Below, piece by piece: positions 19,734 through 26,971 of a stretch of DNA of 37,467 nucleotides; within the stretch, counting starts at the first letter, position 1; every line of letters starts with the position of its first letter. Source of the DNA: a virus; the IMG/VR virus record IMGVR_UViG_3300023116_000121, positions 1-37,467 of that record, one strand, 5' to 3'. The notes under the pieces were generated by a model that was not told where the DNA came from, did no database searches, and saw only the letters and a program-made list of their open reading frames with translations. Position numbers and translations under genes: made by a program.

Positions 19734-22110
19734 AATAGTAACTTGTTTTAATGAAACAATTCTAAACAAGAATGCTGCTAAACTTATTCAACAGTTCGTA
19801 GATAAGTGGCAACCTGTAAAGAGTATAGAGTTTCACTGCTATTATTATGATGTAGATCTGAGTAACTACTCTTTACCTGAGAGTAATAATATATTCTATC
19901 ACAATCTTGAAGAGCTTGATGACTTCAATGCTTTCATGGAACGTAACAAAACACATGACGGTACTGAAGCAGGAGCTATTGAATACAATGTTATGCTTGA
20001 TGCTACAGGTCAAGCTCCAAAGATATTTGCACTAAGTGAGTGTGCTTTTAATAATAAAGATTCATGGATGGTGTGGCTTGATCCTTACTGCTACACAATG
20101 AAAGACATTCGATTGTCTTCTATTAAAAATATTCTACCACCTAAAGAGAAAACATTTTCTTTTCTCAAGCTGCAAGACTTTGATCATTTCATGGCATTTG
20201 ATATTACAAATCAATCTGCCGTGGAGTTACTTGCTGATGTACGTGGTGCTTTTATAACAGACGAGTTTATGAATTACAGAGAGTGGAATGCTGCTCTTAT
20301 TCTAAACACTCTCCTGTCTTTATACAATGCACATGGTTTTTCTTACAAGATAATAACAGAAGAAACTATTAATTATATTAATGAACTATTTGTAGATACA
20401 AACAATCCTACAACTAAGAACCTTAGAGACTCTGATGGTAACAGAGTTGTAGCTCTAAGAGAAGATGCTACAACACCTGACATTCTCCCTCAAAGATACA
20501 AACAACTAGCTGATTTAATCAGGCACTATGAACCTGAGACAATCCTTGAGACAGGTACATGGAATGCAGGTCGAGCTATTGAGATGTCTCTTGCTGCTTT
20601 TGACAGAAAAGATAAAATACACTACATTGGTTTTGATTTATTTGAAGATGCTACGGCAGAGACTGATAGCATAGAGTTTAATTCTAAAGCACATAACACA
20701 ATGGCGGCTGTACAGAAACGACTGACGGAGTTTGCTGACTATGTTAAAAAAGAACAGAACAAAGAGTTTACCTTTGAGCTTTACAAGGGCGATGTCAAAG
20801 ATACCCTCACTTCTTCTCACGCTTCTAAAGTTGATTTTGGTGTCATTGGTAGTGGTAATAGCATCAATACTGTAGCTCATGAATATGAGATACTAAAAAA
20901 TGTTCCTGTTGTTATAGCTGATCATTACTTTACGAAAGATGAAGCAGATGAAATACCACCAGAGAAGTATCAAGGTGTAAACGAAGTATTTAAATCTGTT
21001 GCAACTAAGAAAGTAGAAGCAGAGAATGCCCCAGACGAAGACGGCTGGACTACGTTTGATGAAGAAGCAACAACACGTAAGCATGTACTACCATCAAATG
21101 ATAGAGTTGTAGGTGGTGGTTGTACACATTTAATTATATTTATACATGATGTAAATGCAGCAGACATACCTGAAGATATCAAACGTGTACCTATTGTTGT
21201 GCATCCTCGTGACTGTGTTCCTAAAGAATACATTCAGACAAACATACAAACAAATGTAAAGATGATTGACGAAAAGAAGTGGGTTGTAAAACATCCTGCT
21301 CATAGAGAGCTAGGAATTATAGTATCTGCTGGTCCTTATCTTGATTATGATAAACTAAAAAGTTTTATTAGAATAGAGAAAGAACGTGGTAGAGATCCAA
21401 AAGTTTTAGCTGTTAAACATGCATACCCACATCTATTAAAACATGGTATAAAACCTTGGGGATGTATTGTTTTAGATCCTCGTTCTATTGAAGGTAAAAG
21501 CACACATAACATTGTAAGAAAAGACTTGTTTAAAGACATAGACCCTGATACAATATTCTTTGTTGCCTCTATGACTGATCCTTCTGTAACAAAACATTTA
21601 AAAGATCGTGATGTTAATATATGGGGCTGGCATGCTTTTACTGAGTCACTACGTAGAGAAGATGAAAGACAACAAGCAATTCAAAATCAAACAGTTAAGT
21701 TAAATGAAGATCTTGGAATACCACAAGGTGCGACACTTATTACAGGTGGTACATGTGCAGCCATGCGTGGTATAGGTATGATGCATACAATGGGCTTTCG
21801 TGAGCTACATCTATTTGGTTTTGATTGTTGTAGAGATGAGCCAACAGATGAAGAGAAAACAGAAACAACTGGAGATATTGAAGGTGGTGAAACTCCTAAA
21901 CCTAAATACATACAGGTAACTGTAGGAGATAAAACATACTGGACTACAGGAGAGCTTCTTGCTATGGCACAAGATTGTGAGAAAATATTTGCAGACACAT
22001 CACTAGATGGTGTATTACAGTTTCATGGAGAAGGAACAATGGTTGCTGATCTTTGGGACATAAAACTACAGAAAGAGAAAAGACCACAGTTTAGGAACTA
22101 TTATGCTTAA
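19723..22110 (+). CDS. three-domain protein: GT-like, methyltransferase, DUF115
   Basis: 795 residues. Residues 1-225 resemble the glycosyltransferase next door, but at its DxD position this one has WLDPYCYT, so the second Asp is missing. Residues 255-470 form a class I methyltransferase-like region (ILETGTWNAGRAIEMS, then YIGFDLFED). Residues 525-785 match DUF115/MptE-like (GIIVSAGPYLD, LKHGIKPWGCIVLD, LITGGTCAAMRGIG, LHLFGFDCC), the domain of Maf flagellin glycosylation factors. It probably acts with its neighbours on a glycan. Substrate unknown. Confidence 0.7.
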   Translation: MKYKIVTCFNETILNKNAAKLIQQFVDKWQPVKSIEFHCYYYDVDLSNYSLPESNNIFYHNLEELDDFNAFMERNKTHDGTEAGAIEYNVMLDATGQAPKIFALSECAFNNKDSWMVWLDPYCYTMKDIRLSSIKNILPPKEKTFSFLKLQDFDHFMAFDITNQSAVELLADVRGAFITDEFMNYREWNAALILNTLLSLYNAHGFSYKIITEETINYINELFVDTNNPTTKNLRDSDGNRVVALREDATTPDILPQRYKQLADLIRHYEPETILETGTWNAGRAIEMSLAAFDRKDKIHYIGFDLFEDATAETDSIEFNSKAHNTMAAVQKRLTEFADYVKKEQNKEFTFELYKGDVKDTLTSSHASKVDFGVIGSGNSINTVAHEYEILKNVPVVIADHYFTKDEADEIPPEKYQGVNEVFKSVATKKVEAENAPDEDGWTTFDEEATTRKHVLPSNDRVVGGGCTHLIIFIHDVNAADIPEDIKRVPIVVHPRDCVPKEYIQTNIQTNVKMIDEKKWVVKHPAHRELGIIVSAGPYLDYDKLKSFIRIEKERGRDPKVLAVKHAYPHLLKHGIKPWGCIVLDPRSIEGKSTHNIVRKDLFKDIDPDTIFFVASMTDPSVTKHLKDRDVNIWGWHAFTESLRREDERQQAIQNQTVKLNEDLGIPQGATLITGGTCAAMRGIGMMHTMGFRELHLFGFDCCRDEPTDEEKTETTGDIEGGETPKPKYIQVTVGDKTYWTTGELLAMAQDCEKIFADTSLDGVLQFHGEGTMVADLWDIKLQKEKRPQFRNYYA

Positions 22111-22789
22111 TGATACAGAAATAAAATATGGTGAAGAGTATTCTGCTAAGTCACCATCAGAAAGATATACAAAATTACTAAGTCAATACGTTGATATGCA
22201 TGACTCGTCTGATGAAATGTTCAACGGTAAGAGTCTATATAAGTTTGTATACTATATAAAAAATCTTATTAAAAGACATGATGTTAAATCCATATTAGAT
22301 TATGGTTGTGGTAAGGGCCAACTATATACAGAAGACTACAAGAAGATTGCATCTGGATTGTCCGCACCTCTTCCTAAACTATGGAATCTAGATAGCTATC
22401 ATCTCTATGATCCGGGCTATAAAGAACATGATAAACTTCCTAAGAACAAACAAGATGCAGTTATATGTACAGATGTTCTTGAACATGTACCTTCCTCAGA
22501 TATGAAATGGGTAGTAGAAAACATTCTATCTTATGCAAGAAAGATTGCTTTCTTTAATATCTCTTGTATGCCAGCAGTTAAGAAGTTTCCTGATGGTGAG
22601 AATGTACATGTATCTATTTATAATCCAGAGGTATGGGCTAGATTCTTTTGTAAATTATTAAAGGATGAAAGTTATAAAGATCTTACAGTATATGTTCATG
22701 CAGACTATAGATTAGATGATCATGGTATAGCAAGTAGATTGTTTCAAATTAAATATCATCCAACAATCTTTGAGATAAAGGAGATCTAA
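22103..22789 (+). CDS. class I SAM-dependent methyltransferase
   Basis: 228 residues. Motif I SILDYGCGKGQ is the SAM-binding glycine loop; later AVICTDVLEHVP is the motif IV region. A C-terminal FARDLRL-type extension is not recognised. The glycosyltransferase genes immediately upstream (8-base overlap) suggest methylation of a sugar or of a cell-surface precursor. Other small-molecule substrates cannot be excluded. Confidence 0.8.
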   Translation: MLNDTEIKYGEEYSAKSPSERYTKLLSQYVDMHDSSDEMFNGKSLYKFVYYIKNLIKRHDVKSILDYGCGKGQLYTEDYKKIASGLSAPLPKLWNLDSYHLYDPGYKEHDKLPKNKQDAVICTDVLEHVPSSDMKWVVENILSYARKIAFFNISCMPAVKKFPDGENVHVSIYNPEVWARFFCKLLKDESYKDLTVYVHADYRLDDHGIASRLFQIKYHPTIFEIKEI

Positions 22790-23194
22790 ATGTTAGGACT
22801 TGCAGAAAGTGTGGTAGGTGTAGCTGGTAAAGTTCTTGATAAGTTTGTAGAAGACAAAGATCTGAAGACTAAACTAGAGGCAGAACTAAAACAGCAAATG
22901 ATTAGCCTTGATCTTGCTCAAGCACAGACAAACTTAGAGCAAGCTAAACATCCTTCTATCTTTGTAGCCGGAGCTAGGCCAGCCATCATGTGGATATGTG
23001 CCATAGCTCTTGGATGGCAGTTTATTCTTGCACCTATATCTTCATGGATTATTATAACTTGGTATCCTATGGTAACACTACCTGTGTTAGAAACAGGAGA
23101 ACTAACAAGTCTTATTCTAGCTCTTCTTGGTCTTGGTGGTATGCGTACAGCAGAGAAGTGGAAGGGTGTTGCTAGAAATAATATGAAGCAGTGA
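22790..23194 (+). CDS. holin, 3-TM family
   Basis: 134 residues (MLGLAESVVG...). It begins with an amphipathic helix and a KLEAELKQQ coiled segment, then GARPAIMWICAIALGWQFIL, SWIIITWYPMV, and LTSLILALLGLGGMR, ending in a charged WKGVARN tail. This matches the Holin_3TMs family (PF11351) of GTAs and phages. It would permeabilise the inner membrane to time lysis. It directly follows the methyltransferase gene. Confidence 0.85.
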   Translation: MLGLAESVVGVAGKVLDKFVEDKDLKTKLEAELKQQMISLDLAQAQTNLEQAKHPSIFVAGARPAIMWICAIALGWQFILAPISSWIIITWYPMVTLPVLETGELTSLILALLGLGGMRTAEKWKGVARNNMKQ

Positions 23195-23286
23195 TAGTAA
23201 AACTATTAGCTGCTTTTATATTTCTATGGATAGTGTATATAATTAGTGTTGGTATTATTCAAACATTTTGTAGGTGTCTAGTTTAA
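23191..23286 (+). CDS. 31-residue membrane peptide after the holin
   Basis: GTG 23191 overlaps the holin stop (GTGA) and opens 31 residues (MIVKLLAAFIFLWIVYI...), one membrane helix followed by FCRCLV. Its stop TAA shares a base with the next ATG (TAATG). It is coupled at both ends. It could be a small lysis helper or regulator; the Cys near the end is suggestive but not a lipobox. Confidence 0.5.
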   Translation: MIVKLLAAFIFLWIVYIISVGIIQTFCRCLV

Positions 23287-23639
23287 TGAAAGCAGGAAAA
23301 GTCTGGGGTCAAACCTCTACCATATTTCAGAATGGTGTATTTGAATTTCATCACATTTTATTTAAAGAAGGAAGTAAGTGTAGCAAACACAAACATAAAT
23401 ACAAGTGGAATGGTTTCTATGTAACAAAAGGTGTTTTAATTATTCGAGTGTGGAAGAATGACTATGATCTTGTAGATGAAACTTTTCTTAGACAAGGTGA
23501 GTGGACTACAGTAAAGCCCGGAGAGTATCATCAGTTTGAAGCAGCGACAGATGGTGAAGCATTAGAATTATACTGGGCAGAGTTTGACCACAATGATATA
23601 GAACGTGAGACAGTAGGAGAAGCTCATGGCTCTGAATGA
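23286..23639 (+). CDS. cupin-fold protein
   Basis: 117 residues from ATG 23286 (MKAGKVWGQT...), translationally coupled to the tiny ORF upstream (TAATG). Double-stranded beta pattern: FEFHHILFKEGSKCSKHKHK with a histidine cluster, YVTKGVLIIRVW, a basic turn, and VKPGEYHQFEA, the cupin motif 2. It may bind metal and a small ligand. The substrate is unknown. It overlaps the small terminase gene by 14 bases. Confidence 0.75.
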   Translation: MKAGKVWGQTSTIFQNGVFEFHHILFKEGSKCSKHKHKYKWNGFYVTKGVLIIRVWKNDYDLVDETFLRQGEWTTVKPGEYHQFEAATDGEALELYWAEFDHNDIERETVGEAHGSE

Positions 23640-24093
23640 AAAGCAAGAGAAGTTTGCACAAGCATATGTACTACACCGTAATGCTACAGAGGCTGCAAAG
23701 AATGCTGGATATGCCGCTGACTCTGCATATAACCAAGGCTATCGTCTTATGCAGAACCAAGAAGTAGTTGATAGAGTACATGAATTAGAACAGCAACTAG
23801 AAACAGATGTAGATGTTATAGGTGAGTTAGAAAAACAATATGAGTATGCTAAAAACAATGGTCATTCTAACAGTGCATTAAAAGCATTAGAGTTATTATC
23901 TAGAATACGTGGAGCAAGTGGAGATGTTAACACTGGACTAGATAAAGATACATTAGAGACTGCTATTGTTGGTTGCCTCAATACATTAGGAGAAGAGAAA
24001 GTACTAAAACTTCTAGAGAAGTGTGACTTTGCAAGTAACATATTTGAAGACGGGGATGTAGAAGAAGATGTCAAGGAAATGGAAGGTGTATGA
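23626..24093 (+). CDS. terminase small subunit
   Basis: 155 residues (MALNEKQEKF...). LNEKQEKFAQAYVLHRNATE and AAKNAGYAADSAYNQGYRLM are the terminase_2 helix-turn-helix that binds the packaging site. A central coiled helix (RVHELEQQLETDVD) and an acidic C terminus follow. It recognises phage DNA for packaging. The large subunit is not in the window. It lies in the rightward operon, opposite in strand to the virion genes. Confidence 0.85.
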   Translation: MALNEKQEKFAQAYVLHRNATEAAKNAGYAADSAYNQGYRLMQNQEVVDRVHELEQQLETDVDVIGELEKQYEYAKNNGHSNSALKALELLSRIRGASGDVNTGLDKDTLETAIVGCLNTLGEEKVLKLLEKCDFASNIFEDGDVEEDVKEMEGV

Positions 24094-24205
24094 TTCTGAA
24101 GGTAAGATAGTTATCATCACTACATATAAGAAAGCAGCACTATATATGCTAAAAAGACTATCATCTAAAAAAAGGAGAGGAGCTAAAATAGCTACTGAAA
24201 ATTAA
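24068..24205 (+). CDS. 45-residue basic protein, unknown
   Basis: ATG 24068 lies within the end of the terminase gene (26-base overlap) and opens 45 residues (MSRKWKVYDS...), with a hydrophobic strand KIVIITTYKKA and a basic tail (SSKKRRGAK). It might bind nucleic acid. It fills an otherwise empty 113-base gap. Confidence 0.5.
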   Translation: MSRKWKVYDSEGKIVIITTYKKAALYMLKRLSSKKRRGAKIATEN

Positions 24206-24206
24206 A

Positions 24207-24578
24207 ATGAAACTTTGTATTTATTGTAATAATGATTTTGCTACAGATTTAGACCATACGATACCTTATTCTTTTTATTCATTAGATTATAAAGGAGGTA
24301 GAAAAAAAGCATCTCATAATGATCCAGTGCCTATGGTAGATTCTTGTAAAGAATGTAACATATTACTCTCTAATAAATTAATTCCAGAGGTAGAAGATAG
24401 AAAAAAATATTTATTAAATAAGTATAAAAGTAGATACAAAAAACTATTATCCACACCTTACTGGGATGAAGACGAACTTGAAGAACTAGATAAAGATTTA
24501 AAAAATAAACTTATCTATGATTTTAAAATAAAAAAATGGGTAGAAGAAAAAATAAACTTTCTATCTCTTACTACCTAG
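24207..24578 (+). CDS. HNH endonuclease-like protein
   Basis: 123 residues (MKLCIYCNND...). CIYCNNDF, then LDHTIPYSF (D-H followed by P), and CKECNILLSNK form a zinc-bound HNH core with two C-x2-C pairs. The C-terminal half is a charged helix. It lies beside the small terminase, where HNH proteins assist packaging in some cos phages, though it may be a homing nuclease. Its last 18 bases overlap the convergent gene at 24561. Confidence 0.75.
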   Translation: MKLCIYCNNDFATDLDHTIPYSFYSLDYKGGRKKASHNDPVPMVDSCKECNILLSNKLIPEVEDRKKYLLNKYKSRYKKLLSTPYWDEDELEELDKDLKNKLIYDFKIKKWVEEKINFLSLTT

Positions 24579-24803
24579 TTTAGCATTTTGAAATGCAGTT
24601 GCACCAAAGTAAGCTGCAACTAAACCAGATAAAGCTAGATATGCCATCTCAAGTACAGATGTTTTCTCATATCTCTCAGGCCATCCTAGTATAGCAATCG
24701 TAATAACAAGCAACATTGCTAAGACAACCCAACACATACGCCTACGATTTACTTGATAGGCTTGTTTATCAGGGATCATGTCTTCTTTCTTTTCTTCACT
24801 CAT
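24561..24803 (-). CDS. two-helix membrane protein, possible second holin
   Basis: 80 residues (MSEEKKEDMI...). A charged N terminus is followed by two membrane helices, CWVVLAMLLVITIAILGW and MAYLALSGLVAAYFGATAF, with KNAKLGSKR-type basic C terminus. The size and layout resemble class II holins. AGGAG lies upstream. It is the last gene of the leftward virion operon and overlaps the convergent HNH gene tail to tail. Confidence 0.6.
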   Translation of the reverse strand: MSEEKKEDMIPDKQAYQVNRRRMCWVVLAMLLVITIAILGWPERYEKTSVLEMAYLALSGLVAAYFGATAFQNAKLGSKR

Positions 24804-24812
24804 AATAATCTC

Positions 24813-25301
24813 CTATTCTGTAGGTATATTTAAATAGACAACCGTACCTATTGTTATGATTATTCCAACAAACAAAGTTATCAGCGCAGCTAGTCCAACA
24901 TTCTTAATTGTTTCTAATCTCTTAGCTTGTTTCTTTGCCGCATCTTCTTTTGCTCTCTTGAGTTCGAGTCTTGCTTCTCTTTCTAAAGCTAAAAACTGTT
25001 GCCAACTACCCGGAGTTCCATAGAGTTGCATAAACTCACGTAGTTCTTCTCGCTGTCTTTGTACAGTCTGAGTATGCAATAGACGTTTCATAGCAGTCTC
25101 AGAACTAGAACTGCCCATGAGTTTTGTTCTATTGTTTTCTTCTTGTACTTGCGAACAACCTTTAGCCCAATCAGTTAGCTGCTTACCACAATCTGCAACT
25201 GTTCTACCATTTTGAAGAAGTTGTTTTACTTCTTTAAATGCTTTGTTAGCTAAAGCTATGCCACTAATAACTGTGACCGGATCAACCAAATTTACCCCCA
25301 A
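24813..25301 (-). CDS. conserved phage protein with C-terminal membrane helix
   Basis: Up to 162 residues. No ATG is near; TTG 25301 gives the longest form, and TTG 25289 lies just after a GGGGG sequence, so the exact start is uncertain. DPVTVISGIALANKAFKEVK, a conserved Cys pair (C38, C49), a basic helical middle and a single C-terminal membrane helix near residues 134-158 recall conserved proteins of marine podoviruses. No function is established; association with tail or lysis genes is likely from position. Confidence 0.6.
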   Translation of the reverse strand: MGVNLVDPVTVISGIALANKAFKEVKQLLQNGRTVADCGKQLTDWAKGCSQVQEENNRTKLMGSSSSETAMKRLLHTQTVQRQREELREFMQLYGTPGSWQQFLALEREARLELKRAKEDAAKKQAKRLETIKNVGLAALITLFVGIIITIGTVVYLNIPTE

Positions 25302-25311
25302 TTAAATTAAA

Positions 25312-26100
25312 TTAACATGGTACTGGATCATTTAAAATATAAACTACAGAAAAATCTGCTGATACTAAATTGTTTGATCCTGAACTAGACGCTCTAATTT
25401 CTATATCAGTTTTTTCTTCTACTCTTATTGGATAACGAATTACAAAATCTGCTACACCTCCAGAACCTATTGACTGTTTTAACATTACTCTAAAGACACC
25501 TCCAAAATTTCTTTGTAAAGCTCTAACAGTTATGTACTGATTAGCATTTGTTGTACCAGTTGCTACATTGAAATGATCTATAAAAGCTGTATATCCAGCA
25601 GGTACAGTCCAAATTCCCATTAAAGTTTGGTTCTCACCTAAAGTTATTTGAGCATAGATATTAGCAGGTACACCTAAAGTTAAAGTTCCAGTACCTACAT
25701 AAATATTACCAGCAGCAGTTCCTCCACTTCCAGCCGTTACAACATATGCTCTATAAATTCTTAAATAAGACTTAGAAGTGCTAACACCTGTCTGACCATT
25801 TAAAGAAACAGTTTCTTCAATCTCATTGTAGTCAGCGTCTAATCCTTGAACAAAGACAGTTCTTGCCCCTGTGCCAGCAGAAGTATCATTAGTACTTCCA
25901 CTTGATACAGTCATAACTGTAGCTGATGGAGGATAAGAATATATACCACCAGCATCCCAAACAGTTTCTTCAGTACCATTTATATCTGGATTAAATCCAA
26001 ACTTAAATATATGTTTATGATAACTAATTTGATCACGAGCTATCTGTAAATCAAATGGTTCATTACGACCTATTCTTGTTATAGAAGATGCTATTGCCAT
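25312..26100 (-). CDS. beta-rich virion structural protein
   Basis: 262 residues (MAIASSITRI...). Long Gly-, Thr- and Ser-rich beta strands: DAGGIYSYPPSATVM, GTGARTVFVQGLDADYNE and SVVYILNDPV. This pattern occurs in structural proteins of marine phages. A minor capsid or tail role is likely. AAGGAT lies upstream on the minus strand. It is in the distal half of the virion operon. Confidence 0.55.
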   Translation of the reverse strand: MAIASSITRIGRNEPFDLQIARDQISYHKHIFKFGFNPDINGTEETVWDAGGIYSYPPSATVMTVSSGSTNDTSAGTGARTVFVQGLDADYNEIEETVSLNGQTGVSTSKSYLRIYRAYVVTAGSGGTAAGNIYVGTGTLTLGVPANIYAQITLGENQTLMGIWTVPAGYTAFIDHFNVATGTTNANQYITVRALQRNFGGVFRVMLKQSIGSGGVADFVIRYPIRVEEKTDIEIRASSSGSNNLVSADFSVVYILNDPVPC

Positions 26101-26110
26101 TTTATTATCC

Positions 26111-26338
26111 TTATACTAATATTTCTTTTGTACTATTTGATTTACCTACTTCTACTTCTTGACCATATCTATCATATAATGTAGTGGAGGATTCAGATAC
26201 TCTGACAACAGGACCATCTATTGTGTACTTACGTGTTATATAAGTAAGATCATCTCCACCAGATTGTATTGTATGTCGTGTATACACTTCTATAGGAACT
26301 GTGCTTATACCCATAGTATGTGTATGCACAGGCTCCAT
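26111..26338 (-). CDS. 75-residue protein, unknown
   Basis: Starts at ATG 26338 overlapping the upstream peptidase stop (TAATG). MEPVHTHTMG with two histidines in the first seven residues, then beta-type sequence (YTIDGPVVRVSESSTT). No family is recognised. Its place between a peptidase and a structural gene suggests a virion or lysis role. Confidence 0.6.
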   Translation of the reverse strand: MEPVHTHTMGISTVPIEVYTRHTIQSGGDDLTYITRKYTIDGPVVRVSESSTTLYDRYGQEVEVGKSNSTKEILV

Positions 26339-26724
26339 TACTTATAGCTCCACACTGTAGGTCTAGGGCTACGATCTGAGTCATCCATATCATCTATATG
26401 AATAAACCTTTTATTATTTGCTCCACGTTGAGCTACACCTATGCCTGTAAAGCCATGTTTAAAAGCAAGAGATAAAATATCATATGCTTCATTACCAGAT
26501 ACTAATATGTCTACTGCTCTACCGTGTACATGTGCTGAGTTAGGAGAACCACCTACTGCACTATTGTGTGCTTGACTACGATAACCAGATGTGATAATCA
26601 TTGGTCTGTTGTAGTCTTCTCTTAGGTCAATTAATTTTTCCATGAACTTTTCATCCATGTTGCACTCACCAGTACCTCTGCACTGCATTTCTTTTTCGGT
26701 AAAGTATACCCAATCTATTGACAT
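26338..26724 (-). CDS. M15A-type zinc peptidase (endolysin-like)
   Basis: 128 residues. Zinc ligands: SAHVHGRAVDI gives H65 and D72 of the SxHxxGxAxD motif, and FIHIDD gives H109. IITSGYRSQAHN completes the peptidase M15_3 fold. It cleaves peptide cross-links in peptidoglycan, either as a lysin in the lysate or as a virion-associated enzyme for entry. There is no signal peptide, unlike the SleB-like hydrolase at 7482. It lies next to a TM/coiled-coil protein. Confidence 0.88.
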   Translation of the reverse strand: MSIDWVYFTEKEMQCRGTGECNMDEKFMEKLIDLREDYNRPMIITSGYRSQAHNSAVGGSPNSAHVHGRAVDILVSGNEAYDILSLAFKHGFTGIGVAQRGANNKRFIHIDDMDDSDRSPRPTVWSYK

Positions 26725-26725
26725 C

Positions 26726-26971
26726 TTACTTAGTAATCCTTTCTATCATGTTATCTATTTTAGTTTCTATTTTATCAAAACGATCCATAAGCTTTTGCAT
26801 GTCTCGTTCTACTTCATCTCTACGTGCATACTCTTTAGCAAACTCTTCTCTTGTTCTACTAATTAGTATACGAGCTTCATCAAGTTTTGTATTTACACCA
26901 CGTATCCACCACACTACTGCACCAGCAAAGCCGCTAAGTATTAGGTTCCATATCATTGCGCTCTCTGGCAT
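26726..26971 (-). CDS. membrane-anchored coiled-coil protein (spanin- or DUF2730-like)
   Basis: 81 residues (MPESAMIWNL...). One N-terminal membrane helix (LILSGFAGAVVWWI) followed by a long charged coiled coil (EEFAKEYARRDEVERDMQKL...). This is the topology of an inner-membrane spanin; DUF2730-like proteins share it. GGAGAAG and a TAATG overlap couple it to the giant gene upstream. The adjacent peptidase suggests a lysis cassette. Confidence 0.6.
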   Translation of the reverse strand: MPESAMIWNLILSGFAGAVVWWIRGVNTKLDEARILISRTREEFAKEYARRDEVERDMQKLMDRFDKIETKIDNMIERITK

